From contig NZ_CP025408.1 of the NCBI RefSeq assembly GCF_002847305.1, positions 2,315,001-2,379,000 of the forward strand: DNA of 64,000 bases, written 5' to 3'. Within the stretch, counting starts at the first letter, position 1; every line of letters begins with the position of its first letter. The stretch is from Paracoccus tegillarcae. Lineage in GTDB: Bacteria > Pseudomonadota > Alphaproteobacteria > Rhodobacterales > Rhodobacteraceae. Of the stretch, positions 54,405 through 63,315 are shown piece after piece. The translations under genes and the position numbers were made by a program. The notes under the pieces were generated by a model, which was given only the letters and a program-made list of their open reading frames with translations, had not been told where the DNA came from and searched no databases.

Positions 54405-55742
54405 TCAGCCCCGTACATTCATCTGCTCGGGCAGCCACAGCGCAAGGCCGGGCCACAGCATCACCAGCGCGATGGTGATCGCCATCATCAGCGCAAACGG
54501 CCAGATCGACCGATAGATGTCGATCAGCGTGATTTCCCTGGGCGCGAGCGAGCGCATCAGGAACAGGTTATAGCCAAAGGGCGGGGTGATATACGCAATC
54601 TGGCAGGTGATCGTGTAGAGCACGCCGAACCAGATCAGTTGGTTGTCAAAGCCCAGATCCAGCATCCCCACCAGCGGCACGTAAAGCGGCGCAACGATGA
54701 CCAGCATGGCAGTATCGTCCAGAAAGATGCCCATCACGATGAAGGATAGCTGCATCATGATGATCACCTGCCACGGGCCCAGATCCCAGGTGTTGATGAA
54801 CAGGTTCTCGACCGCGCGCACAGCACCCAGCCCGTCAAACACCGCGCCAAAGGCCAGCGCCGCCAGGATCAGCCACAGGAACATGCAACTGACCGACAGG
54901 GTCTTCATCGACACGTTCTTGATCAATTGCCAGGTAAAGCGCCCCTTTGCCACGGTGGCCAGCGTCGCAGCCGTTGCCCCCACGGCCGAGCTTTCGACCA
55001 GCGAGGTATAGCCCATCACGAAGAGGCCGGTCATGGTAAAGAAGATCACGAAGGGAATGATGCCCGCGCGTGCCAGCGCCAGCTTTTCCCTGAAGGGCAT
55101 GTTCAACTCTTCCTCGTCCACGACCGGGGCAAGCGCCGGGTTCATGCGGGCGCGTACGACGATATAGGCGACGAACATCGCCGCCATGATCAGGCCGGGG
55201 ATAAGCCCGGCGAACCACAGTTTCGACACCGGCTGGCGCGCGATCATGCCGTAGAGCACCATCACCACCGAGGGCGGGATCAGGATGCCAAGCGACGCAC
55301 CGCCTTGCACCACACCCGAGATCAGCACCTTGTCATAACCGCGCCGCAGCATCTCGGGCAGGGCGATGGTTGCGCCGATGGCCATGCCGGCGACAGACAA
55401 CCCGTTCATCGCCGAGATGATGACCATCAGAAAGATCGTGCCGATGGCCAGACCGCCGCGCAGCCGCCCGAACCAGACATGCAGCATCTTGTAGAGATCC
55501 TCGGCAATGCCGGATTCCGACAGGACGTAGCCCATATAGATGAACATCGGCAGCGTCAGCATCGCGTACCAGTTGAACAGCTTGAACACCTGGTTGAACG
55601 GCAGCTCGATCGCGCCCTGACCATAAAGCAACAGCGCCGCGCCCGCGGCGACAAAGCCGATTGCCGCAAAGACACGCTGGCCACTGACCAACAGCAACAC
55701 CATCGAGGCGAACATCAAAAGGGCGATGGCCTCGTAACTCAT
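54405..55742 (-). CDS. TRAP transporter large permease (DctM)
   Basis: 445 residues, about 12 membrane segments. LTLPMFIYMGYVLSESGIAE near 61, MNGLSVAGMAIGATIALPEM near 112 and SLGILIPPSVVMVLYGMI near 150 are family motifs, and FLDDTAMLVIVAPLYVPL near 345 is in the second half. It uses the sodium or proton gradient. ATG 55742 overlaps the dctQ stop (ATGA). Confidence 0.94.
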   Translation of the reverse strand: MSYEAIALLMFASMVLLLVSGQRVFAAIGFVAAGAALLLYGQGAIELPFNQVFKLFNWYAMLTLPMFIYMGYVLSESGIAEDLYKMLHVWFGRLRGGLAIGTIFLMVIISAMNGLSVAGMAIGATIALPEMLRRGYDKVLISGVVQGGASLGILIPPSVVMVLYGMIARQPVSKLWFAGLIPGLIMAAMFVAYIVVRARMNPALAPVVDEEELNMPFREKLALARAGIIPFVIFFTMTGLFVMGYTSLVESSAVGATAATLATVAKGRFTWQLIKNVSMKTLSVSCMFLWLILAALAFGAVFDGLGAVRAVENLFINTWDLGPWQVIIMMQLSFIVMGIFLDDTAMLVIVAPLYVPLVGMLDLGFDNQLIWFGVLYTITCQIAYITPPFGYNLFLMRSLAPREITLIDIYRSIWPFALMMAITIALVMLWPGLALWLPEQMNVRG

Positions 55743-56251
55743 GTGAGGGTCTCTCCGCGCAGGGTCGCGATATGCTTGAACACCAGCGAGAACGCCTGCA
55801 GCAGCATCAGGATGAGGCAAAAGACCATCAGCGCCTTGATCGGAATGACCGACGGATTCCACATCGAAAAGCGCCGCTCATCGGTTGAGATCGCGTATCG
55901 CAGGCTGCTGATCGAGCCGGCCAGCATCACCCCCAGATAGAAGATCAGGCACCAGATGGTCACAAGGTCCAGCTTGGCCTTGCCGCGTTCGCTGAGCCGC
56001 GAATACAGCAGATCCATGCGCACATGGTCCTCGTTCTTCAGGGTGAAGGGGCCGCCCAGAAAATAATAGGCGGCCAGCGTGAACTGCGTCAGTTCGATCG
56101 CCCAATGAACCGGCATGTTGATCACGTTGCGCGTCACCGCATCGAACAACAGCGTCGCACCCATGAGAAAGATCAGCGATGCCGCCAGCCAACCGGCCCA
56201 ATCGCTGACGCGGTCGACGGTGCGCACATAGCTGCGGATGATCTTGGGCAT
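55739..56251 (-). CDS. TRAP transporter small permease (DctQ)
   Basis: 170 residues with four membrane segments and the DctQ pattern WAGWLAASLIFLMGATLLFD near 18, VTRNVINMPVHWAIELTQFT near 40 and LGGPFTLKNEDHVRMDLLYS near 64. It links the binding protein to DctM. It starts 20 bases after the DeoR gene, so regulator and transporter share an mRNA. Confidence 0.92.
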   Translation of the reverse strand: MPKIIRSYVRTVDRVSDWAGWLAASLIFLMGATLLFDAVTRNVINMPVHWAIELTQFTLAAYYFLGGPFTLKNEDHVRMDLLYSRLSERGKAKLDLVTIWCLIFYLGVMLAGSISSLRYAISTDERRFSMWNPSVIPIKALMVFCLILMLLQAFSLVFKHIATLRGETLT

Positions 56252-56271
56252 GGCGCGCGGTGTTCCTTTCC

Positions 56272-57030
56272 TCAGGTCCAGACCGCGACTCCGCTGGCGT
56301 CGAAGGCTGCGTGTGCGGTGGTGCTGATGCGGTCGTCGGTGATGATCAGCCCGATCCGGTCGGTGCGGCAGACGGTAAAGGCCGCGCGGCGTCCCAGCTT
56401 GGTGCTGTCGGCCAGCACGATCAGGTTGCGGGCATTGGCCAGCATGGTGCGCGCGATCTGGGCCTCGTCATGGCTGGCATCCATCGCGCCCACCTCGGGC
56501 GACAGGGCGGCGACGGTCAGCACACAGTGATCGGCCTGATATTCGGCGATCTGGCCCAGAACCGAGGGGCCAACGGTCTGTGCGTTCTCGGCCGCATAGC
56601 GCCCGCCCAGCAGGTGGATATCGGCATCCGACCCCTCAAGCGTCAGTGTCTCGGCCAGCCGCAGGGAATTGGTGATGATCGTCAGCCCCGCGATCTGCGC
56701 CAGAGCGGCGGCGGCTGCCAGCGTGGTCGATCCGGTGTCGATGAACAGCGTGTCGCCCGGGCCGATTGCCTCGGCCAGTCTGCGGCCGATCCGGGCCTTT
56801 TCGCCGCAGGCCAGCCCGGCACGGACCGGCATCGAGGGTTCGTTCAACAGGCGCGTGCTGCGCGCGCCGCCATGGACCTTGATGATCCGGCCCGCCTCGG
56901 CCAGTTGCGACAGATCCCTGCGGATGGTCTCGGTCGAGACGGTAAAGCGGTCTGCCAGCGCCTCGACGCTTGCAGCACCTTGTTCCCGAATGAGCCCTTC
57001 GATCTGCAATCGTCTCTCGCGAGGTTTCAT
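56272..57030 (-). CDS. DeoR/GlpR-family transcriptional regulator
   Basis: 252 residues. DeoR HTH at about 5-57 (QIEGLIREQGAASVEALADR, then STETIRRDLSQLAEAGRIIK and VHGGA), and a C-terminal sugar-phosphate isomerase-like sensor with DTLFIDTGSTTLAAAAAL near 93 and LSPEVGAMDASHDEAQIART near 173. Such repressors bind a phosphorylated sugar or polyol. Here the FGGY kinase opposite would make that ligand. It heads the TRAP operon and is divergent from the flavoprotein-kinase genes. Confidence 0.93.
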   Translation of the reverse strand: MKPRERRLQIEGLIREQGAASVEALADRFTVSTETIRRDLSQLAEAGRIIKVHGGARSTRLLNEPSMPVRAGLACGEKARIGRRLAEAIGPGDTLFIDTGSTTLAAAAALAQIAGLTIITNSLRLAETLTLEGSDADIHLLGGRYAAENAQTVGPSVLGQIAEYQADHCVLTVAALSPEVGAMDASHDEAQIARTMLANARNLIVLADSTKLGRRAAFTVCRTDRIGLIITDDRISTTAHAAFDASGVAVWT

Positions 57031-57191
57031 TGTGATCCGTTCCCGTTAACAAAAGCGAACCCCGGCAGCATCGCCCATGTCAACATTTTTCGTTGGAAAC
57101 CTGTCATCTTGCGCGTGAAATCCCACAAAACAGGCAAGGCACTTGCCCATTCAGTCAGTTCAGCGCTAGGCTGCACCAGAGATCGGGGGCG
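57031..57191. promoter_or_regulatory. Divergent control region between deoR-type regulator and flavoprotein operon
   Basis: This 161-base gap must carry both promoters. GTTC at 57039 and GAAC at 57057-57060 bracket CCGTTAACAAAAGC, and TTTTTCGTTGG follows about 25 bases later. These AT-rich TTTCGTT-like elements resemble DeoR/GlpR half-sites but are not a proven operator. Confidence 0.35.
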
Positions 57192-58577
57192 ATGGTGGCT
57201 GCGACATCCGGGTTTGACGTGGCGGTGATCGGGGCAGGCATTGTCGGCTGCGCCATTGCACGGCGCTTTGCCATCGATGGCGCGCGGGTCGTAATTCTGG
57301 AACGCGGCCACGACGTGCTGGACGGCGCGTCCAAGGGCAATAGTGCCATCCTGCATACCGGTTTCGATGCGCCCGCAGGCAGTCTCGAGCTGGATTGCAT
57401 CCGCGCCGGTCACGCCGAATATCTGCAGATCCATCAGCGCATGAACCTGCCGCTGGACCGCGCCGGTGCGCTGGTCCTGGCCTGGGACGAGGAACAGCAG
57501 ACGGCGCTGCCCGCCCTGATGGCGCAGGCCCGTGCCAATGGTGTGACCGACATCCAGCCGATGGAGCGTGCCGATCTGCTGCAGGCCGAGCCGCATCTTG
57601 CGCCCGAAATCCGGGCCGGTTTCCGGGTTCCCGGCGAGGCGCTGATCGACCCCTGGTCGGCGGCCCATGCCTATCTGTATCAGGCCATTGCTCACGGGGC
57701 CGAATTGCGCTGCCGTGCCGAGGTAACCTCTGCCCGGCGGCTGGCCGACCGCTGGGATCTGCACAGCGGCGCGGGTCAGGTGCAGGCCGGGCTGGTCGTG
57801 AACGCCGCCGGCCTTTGGGGCGATCATGTGCAACGTCTGCTGACGGGGGAAAGCTGGTTTCAGATCCGCCCACGCAAAGGCCAGTTCGTGGTCTTTGACA
57901 AGCCAGCGGCCGCGCTGGCTCGCCATATCCTGCTGCCCGTTCCAACCGCGGTTACCAAGGGGGTCGTGGTCTGCCGGACCGTCTATGGCAACCTGCTGGT
58001 CGGCCCCACTGCCGAGGAACAGGACGATCCCGACTGCGCGACGCTGGTGCCCGAAACACTGGATGCCTTGCGTCAGACCGGAATTCGCATCCTGCCCGCA
58101 CTGGCCGGACAAGAGATCACCGCCGCCTATGCCGGCCTGCGCCCCGCAACCGATGAAAAGGGCTATCGCATCCGCGCCGATCTGTCCCAGGGGCTGGTGA
58201 CGGTCGGCGGAATACGGTCGACCGGGCTGTCTGCCGCGCTGGGCATCGCCAGTCATGTCGCGGCACTGGCGGGCGGGCAGTCCGCGCGGCAGCCGCAACA
58301 CTGGCCGCAGATGCCGGTGCTGGCCGAAGGTGGTGCGCGTGACTGGCGCGCGCCGGGCAACCAGGGCCTTGTCTGCCACTGCGAGAAAGTATCCCGACGC
58401 GAGATCGAGGCCGCGTTGACCGCGCCGGCACCGGCAAATTCTCTGGGCGGCTTGAAACGGCGAACCCGCGTGACGATGGGGCGCTGTCAGGGCTTTTACT
58501 GCTCGGCCGAACTGGCGCGGATGACCGAAGGCCGGTTCACGCAGCCGCTGACCGGCGGAGGCGGGGATGCAGGCTGA
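57192..58577 (+). CDS. GlpA-like FAD-dependent dehydrogenase with C-terminal BFD [2Fe-2S] domain
   Basis: 461 residues. DAO-type FAD domain: VAVIGAGIVGCAIARRFAID near 9, GNSAILHTGFDA near 48, LVVNAAGLWGDHVQRLL near 201, and GGIRSTGLSAALGIASHVAA near 338. The C-terminal 70 residues form a BFD-like [2Fe-2S] domain with Cys pairs in LVCHCEKVSRREI and RCQGFYC. Same layout as GlpA of anaerobic glycerol-3-phosphate dehydrogenase. With the next two genes it suggests oxidation of a phosphorylated polyol. The last 11 bases overlap the next gene. Confidence 0.9.
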   Translation: MVAATSGFDVAVIGAGIVGCAIARRFAIDGARVVILERGHDVLDGASKGNSAILHTGFDAPAGSLELDCIRAGHAEYLQIHQRMNLPLDRAGALVLAWDEEQQTALPALMAQARANGVTDIQPMERADLLQAEPHLAPEIRAGFRVPGEALIDPWSAAHAYLYQAIAHGAELRCRAEVTSARRLADRWDLHSGAGQVQAGLVVNAAGLWGDHVQRLLTGESWFQIRPRKGQFVVFDKPAAALARHILLPVPTAVTKGVVVCRTVYGNLLVGPTAEEQDDPDCATLVPETLDALRQTGIRILPALAGQEITAAYAGLRPATDEKGYRIRADLSQGLVTVGGIRSTGLSAALGIASHVAALAGGQSARQPQHWPQMPVLAEGGARDWRAPGNQGLVCHCEKVSRREIEAALTAPAPANSLGGLKRRTRVTMGRCQGFYCSAELARMTEGRFTQPLTGGGGDAG

Positions 58578-59781
58578 TGTGGCCATCATCGGCGCGGGGC
58601 CAGCGGGGCTGGCGGCCGCCACGGTGCTGGCCAGATTGGGATTTACGCAGGTCGTGGTGATCGAACGCGAGGCGCAACCGGGCGGCATTCCGCGCCATTG
58701 CGGCCATTCGCCCTTTGGGATGCGTGAATTCCGCCGGGTGCTGCGCGGTCCTGCCTATGCTGATCGGCTGGCAGCCGCGGCGCGGGCCGTGGGCGTCAGG
58801 ATAATGTGTGATACCACAGCGACCGCGCTGCTGCCGGGCCCGGTGCTGGAGCTGTCCACACCGGCGGGCATCGCGCAGCTGGCGGCGCGTGCGGTGCTGC
58901 TGGCGACGGGGACGCGGGAATCCAGCCGCATTCAGCGGATGATCGGCGGGCAAAAGCCGGGCGGGATCCTGACCCTCGGTGCCTTGCAGGGCATGGTGCA
59001 TCTGAACGGCCAGCGCCCGTTTTCGCGCCCGGTCGTGCTGGGGACGGAACTGGTGTCGTTCTCGGCCCTGCTGACCTGCCGTCAGGCCGGCATCCACCCC
59101 GTCGCGATGGTGGAGCCCGGCTGCAATGTCATCGCCCGCGGGCCATCCTGGGCCTTGCCGCGCCTGCTGGGGGTGCCGCTGATGATGCAAAGCCGGATCA
59201 CCGAGATACTCGGACGCGACCGTGTCGAGGCCGTGCAGATCGTGGGACCAGACGGGACCCGCCGGATCGCAACCGATGGTGTGCTGCTGACCGGCGCCTT
59301 TCGATCCGAGGCGGGGCTTTTGGCGATGGCCGGGATCGCGATGGATCCGGACACGACCGGGCCGGTGATCGACAGTTTCGGCAGACTGGATCAGCCGGGA
59401 TATTTCGCCGCCGGCAACCTGTTGCGCCCGGTCGAGACGGCGGGCGCATGCTGGGCCGAGGGACAGCGCGCCGCCGAGGCGATCGCGGCCTATCTGTCCG
59501 GTGCCTTGCCGGATCGAGAGCAGGGGGCAGAGTTGCAGATTGTGGGTGACGCGATCCGCTATGCCTTGCCGCAGATCATCCTGCCGGCCCGCCCCGGCTG
59601 GCACGACCGCGTTCAGCTACGCCTTGCGCGTGCCGCGCGCGGAGAGCTGCGGCTGACACAAATGGGACGCATCATCGCTAGGCGGCGCATCAATGCGCGG
59701 CCCGAACGCCGGATTACGCTTTCTCTGCCAGCCGGGGTGACCGCCGCGCCGTTGGTGCTGACGCTGGACGAGCGCGGATGA
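58567..59781 (+). CDS. FAD/NAD(P)-binding oxidoreductase partner subunit (HcnB/OoxA-like)
   Basis: 404 residues. ADVAIIGAGPAGLAAATVLA at the start, VIEREAQPGGIPRHCGHSPF near 34, LLATGTRES near 114 and a second dinucleotide region near 157; YFAAGNLLRPVETAGACWAE near 279. This resembles the pyridine-nucleotide oxidoreductase-like subunit found beside GlpA-like dehydrogenases and opine oxidases. About 80 residues after 325 form a beta-rich tail I do not recognise. It probably passes electrons from its partner onward. Confidence 0.88.
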   Translation: MQADVAIIGAGPAGLAAATVLARLGFTQVVVIEREAQPGGIPRHCGHSPFGMREFRRVLRGPAYADRLAAAARAVGVRIMCDTTATALLPGPVLELSTPAGIAQLAARAVLLATGTRESSRIQRMIGGQKPGGILTLGALQGMVHLNGQRPFSRPVVLGTELVSFSALLTCRQAGIHPVAMVEPGCNVIARGPSWALPRLLGVPLMMQSRITEILGRDRVEAVQIVGPDGTRRIATDGVLLTGAFRSEAGLLAMAGIAMDPDTTGPVIDSFGRLDQPGYFAAGNLLRPVETAGACWAEGQRAAEAIAAYLSGALPDREQGAELQIVGDAIRYALPQIILPARPGWHDRVQLRLARAARGELRLTQMGRIIARRRINARPERRITLSLPAGVTAAPLVLTLDERG

Positions 59782-61214
59782 AGATATTGGCCATAGATCA
59801 GGGGACAAGCTCGACACGGGCACTGGCGATGGCCGGCGAAGGGTCATTGCGGGTGCTGCGGCAGATGCAGCACCGTCAGATCTTGCCGCAACCGGGCCAT
59901 GTCGAACATGATCCGGTCGAGTTGCTGCGCCATGTCGCCGATTGCGCGGATGCAGGTGGCGCCGATCTGGTGGCATTGGCCAATCAGGGCGAAAGCTGCC
60001 TTGCCTGGGATGCGCTGGATGGTCGCGCCGTTAGCCGGGTGATCGTCTGGCAGGACGACCGGACCGCTGATGTGACCCGCGCCCTGCAGGCGGATGGCGT
60101 GGCAGGTGAGGTAATGGCGCGGGCCGGTTTGCCACTGGATCCCTATTTTTCGGCCAGCAAGCTGGGCTGGATCATGCGCCATATCCCCGAGGCAGCCGAT
60201 CTGGCGCAGCGCGGGCGGCTGCGGCTGGGAACCACCGATGCCTGGTTTCGCGAGCGCCTGACAGGGCGGTTCGAGACCGACATCGCAACCGCATCGCGCA
60301 CCTCGCTGATGCATCTCGATCATGGGGAATGGGACCCGACGCTATGTGCGATCTTTGGTGTGCCGATCGACGCCTTGCCCGTGATCACGCCCTCGGCGGG
60401 CGATCTGGGGCGTCTGCCCTCGGGTGCGCGGCTGGTGGCCAGCATCGTCGATCAGCAGGCGGCGCTGTTCGGGCATGGCTGCCGTGTGCCGGGCGATGCC
60501 AAGGTGACGCTGGGCACGGGCGCGTTCGTGCAGGCGCTCACCACGGGGCCGCTGCGACCCGCACATCCCGGCCCGCTGCCGACGGTCGCGTGGCAATTGC
60601 CGGGTCAGCCGGTCCGTTACGCGCTGGACGGTGCCGTCTACAGCGCGGCTGCGGCGGTGAATTGGGCGCGTGATCTGGGGTTGTTTCAGGATTTCGCCGC
60701 GATCGGTGATTTCGACGCTCCTGCGGCCATCGACCGGGGGCTGGCCTTTCTGCCGGCGCTGACCGGACTGGCCTGCCCGCATTGGGATCGGGCTGCGCGG
60801 GCAGGCTGGTTTGGCCTGTCGCTGCAAACCGACCGGCGCGACATGATGCAGGCGCTGATCGAAGGCGTGGCGATGCGCGTTGCGGAAACGGTGCGTGCCA
60901 TGGACGCGGTGCAGCCGCTGACCGCACTGTCGGTCGATGGTGGCATGGCGCGCAACGGCTACCTGCTGGACTTTCTGGCCGGGCTGCTGCGCCAGCCGGT
61001 GCATCTGGCGGATGAGGTCGAAACCACCGCCCTCGGCCTGATCCAGATGGGACATGAGGTCGAGGGCCAAACCGCCTCTGCACCCTCCCGGCGGGCGGCC
61101 ATTCAGCCAGACACGCAGGCGGCTGCACTGGCCGATGGCAGAATGCGGCGCTTTGCGGCGATCCGCGAGGGGCTGACAGCAATCAATCGGCAGATCGGGC
61201 CCGACACCCCCTGA
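59778..61214 (+). CDS. FGGY family carbohydrate kinase (glycerol kinase-like)
   Basis: 478 residues. ILAIDQGTSSTRALAMAGEG near 3 is the actin-like phosphate 1 loop; WQDDRTADVTRAL near 92, LGTTDAWFRERLTGRFETDI near 153, TLGTGAFVQALTTGPL near 243, and SVDGGMARNGYLLDFLAGLL near 391 follow. Closest in feel to glycerol kinases, though the usual R-x-x-E substrate triad near residue 83 is only partly matched, so another polyol is possible. Overlaps the flavoprotein gene (ATGA). Confidence 0.88.
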   Translation: MKILAIDQGTSSTRALAMAGEGSLRVLRQMQHRQILPQPGHVEHDPVELLRHVADCADAGGADLVALANQGESCLAWDALDGRAVSRVIVWQDDRTADVTRALQADGVAGEVMARAGLPLDPYFSASKLGWIMRHIPEAADLAQRGRLRLGTTDAWFRERLTGRFETDIATASRTSLMHLDHGEWDPTLCAIFGVPIDALPVITPSAGDLGRLPSGARLVASIVDQQAALFGHGCRVPGDAKVTLGTGAFVQALTTGPLRPAHPGPLPTVAWQLPGQPVRYALDGAVYSAAAAVNWARDLGLFQDFAAIGDFDAPAAIDRGLAFLPALTGLACPHWDRAARAGWFGLSLQTDRRDMMQALIEGVAMRVAETVRAMDAVQPLTALSVDGGMARNGYLLDFLAGLLRQPVHLADEVETTALGLIQMGHEVEGQTASAPSRRAAIQPDTQAAALADGRMRRFAAIREGLTAINRQIGPDTP

Positions 61215-61518
61215 GCCACCGCGCCTCCGGTGCCTTGATCCGAACGATGCGCTTTGGCCGCCGGGTGCCGATTTCGGCCTGCGCGCATGATTGCTGGCAA
61301 CGCGCGAAAGGCCTGTATCTCCTGCTTGGCGGGCTTGCCAAGCTGCTCTGAACGGCCTATATCGCCCCCAAGTCAATTGGGCGACATGGTCACAACAGGC
61401 CAACACACTACCGGGTCGGGCGTTTCGCCGCGACCCTTTGTCATTCCCGAAAGACGATAAAGACCGGCGGAGCCAACCGCATGGCCAGAAACAGTATTGA
61501 AAAAGGAAACGGAGACAC
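61215..61518. other. Intergenic region upstream of rpsA
   Basis: About 300 bases without a credible gene. It must hold the rpsA promoter and leader. Just before the rpsA ATG are AAGGAAA and GGAGACAC. cmk, which usually precedes rpsA in proteobacteria, is absent here. I see no terminator for the kinase gene. Confidence 0.6.
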
Positions 61519-63198
61519 ATGGCAGAACGTGCGACCATGGAAGATTTCGAGGCTATGCTGACGGAAAGCCTTGATATGGACACGCCCGATGAGGGCAGCG
61601 TCGTCAAAGGCAAGGTCATCGCCATCGAGGCGGGCCAGGCCATCATCGATGTCGGCTACAAGATGGAAGGCCGCGTCGATCTTAAAGAATTTGCAAATCC
61701 CGGCGAAGAAGCTGACCTGTCGGTCGGCGACGAAGTCGAGGTTTATCTGGACCGCGTCGAAAACGCCCGCGGTGAAGCCAGCATCTCGCGCGAGAAAGCC
61801 CGCCGCGAAGAAGCCTGGGATCGTCTGGAAAAAGCCTATGCTGACGAAGAGCGCGTCGAAGGCGCCATCTTCGGTCGCGTCAAAGGCGGCTTTACCGTTG
61901 ATCTGGGCGGCGCTGTTGCGTTCCTGCCCGGTAGCCAGGTTGACGTGCGCCCCGTGCGCGACGCCGGCCCGCTGATGGGTCTGAAGCAGCCCTTCCAGAT
62001 CCTGAAAATGGACCGCCGTCGTGGCAACATCGTTGTCTCGCGCCGCGCCATCCTGGAAGAAAGCCGTGCCGAACAGCGCGCCGAAGTCATCGCAAACCTG
62101 ACCGAAGGCCAGACCGTCGACGGTGTGGTCAAGAACATCACCGAATACGGTGCGTTCGTCGATCTGGGCGGTGTTGACGGCCTGCTGCACGTCACCGACA
62201 TGGCATGGCGCCGTGTGAATCATCCTTCGGAAATCCTGTCGATCGGTGAAACCGTCAAGGTTCAGGTCGTCAAGATCAACAAGGACAGCCACCGCATCAG
62301 CCTGGGCATGAAGCAGCTGCAAGCCGATCCATGGGATTCGGTGATCGAGCAGTTCCCGCTGAACTCGGTCCATGCTGGCCGCGTGACCAACATCACCGAT
62401 TACGGTGCCTTCGTCGAACTGGCGCCGGGTGTCGAGGGTCTGGTCCACGTGTCAGAAATGAGCTGGACCAAGAAAAACGTCCATCCGGGCAAGATCGTTT
62501 CGACCTCGCAAGAAGTCGACGTCATGGTTCTGGAAATCGACGAAGCCAAGCGCCGTGTTTCGCTGGGTCTGAAACAGACCATGCGCAACCCGTGGGAGGT
62601 CTTTGCCGAAACCCATCCGACCGGCACGCAGATCGAAGGAGAGGTCAAGTCGATCACCGAATTCGGCCTGTTCATCGGTCTGGAAGGCGATATCGACGGC
62701 ATGGTTCACCTGTCCGACATCAGCTGGGACGCACGCGGCGAAGACGCGATCCAGGATTACCGCAAGGGCGATATGGTCCATGCCGTGGTTCAGGACGTTG
62801 ATATCGAGAAAGAGCGTATCAGCCTGTCGATCAAGGCGCTTGAGAACGACCAGATGGCCGAGGCTGTCGATGGCGTCAAACGCGGCTCGATCGTCACGGT
62901 CGAGGTCACCTCGATCGAGGATGGCGGCATCGAGGTGGAATATAACGGCGTCAAGTCGTTCATCCGCCGCAGCGATCTGGCACGCGACCGTCAGGACCAG
63001 CGCCCCGAGCGTTTCGGTGTTGGCGACAAGGTCGATGCCCGCGTCACCAATATCGACACCAAGACCCGCCGTCTGGGTCTGTCGATCAAGGCACGCGAGA
63101 TCGCCGAAGAGAAAGAAGCCGTCGAACAGTATGGCAGCTCGGATTCGGGCGCCTCGTTGGGCGACATCCTGGGCGCCGCGCTGAACAAGAACGACTGA
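61519..63198 (+). CDS. rpsA: 30S ribosomal protein S1
   Basis: 559 residues with six S1 (OB-fold) repeats, at about 22-90, 105-170, 190-260, 275-345, 362-432 and 448-520. Recognisable cores are GKVIAIEAGQAIIDVGYKME, EGAIFGRVKGGFTVDLGG, VKNITEYGAFVDLGGVDGLL and VTNITDYGAFVELAPGVEGL. It holds mRNA on the 30S subunit during initiation. GGAG lies seven bases before ATG 61519. Codon use is more strongly biased than that of its neighbours, as expected of a highly expressed gene. Confidence 0.98.
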   Translation: MAERATMEDFEAMLTESLDMDTPDEGSVVKGKVIAIEAGQAIIDVGYKMEGRVDLKEFANPGEEADLSVGDEVEVYLDRVENARGEASISREKARREEAWDRLEKAYADEERVEGAIFGRVKGGFTVDLGGAVAFLPGSQVDVRPVRDAGPLMGLKQPFQILKMDRRRGNIVVSRRAILEESRAEQRAEVIANLTEGQTVDGVVKNITEYGAFVDLGGVDGLLHVTDMAWRRVNHPSEILSIGETVKVQVVKINKDSHRISLGMKQLQADPWDSVIEQFPLNSVHAGRVTNITDYGAFVELAPGVEGLVHVSEMSWTKKNVHPGKIVSTSQEVDVMVLEIDEAKRRVSLGLKQTMRNPWEVFAETHPTGTQIEGEVKSITEFGLFIGLEGDIDGMVHLSDISWDARGEDAIQDYRKGDMVHAVVQDVDIEKERISLSIKALENDQMAEAVDGVKRGSIVTVEVTSIEDGGIEVEYNGVKSFIRRSDLARDRQDQRPERFGVGDKVDARVTNIDTKTRRLGLSIKAREIAEEKEAVEQYGSSDSGASLGDILGAALNKND

Positions 63199-63221
63199 TC
63201 CGCGCGATCCCTTGAGACTTG

Positions 63222-63256
63222 GCCCCGTCCCGGCAGATGCCGGGGCGGGGCTTTTC
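63222..63256 (+). terminator. Rho-independent terminator of rpsA
   Basis: A 14-base stem (63222-63235 with 63238-63251, one G-U pair) closed by a two-base gap, followed by TTTTCTTT, starting 23 bases after the rpsA stop. Confidence 0.93.
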
Positions 63257-63315
63257 TTTGGAAGGGCCCAGGCTTGGACGGGCCTGGGCTTGAGCGGGCC
63301 TGGGCGGGGATTGGC

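Noticed and set aside
57027..58688. A 553-codon frame opposite the GlpA-like flavoprotein gene
   Set aside because: Its composition is rich in Arg, Gln and His in the manner of antisense GC-rich frames, and the flavoprotein motifs are on the other strand.
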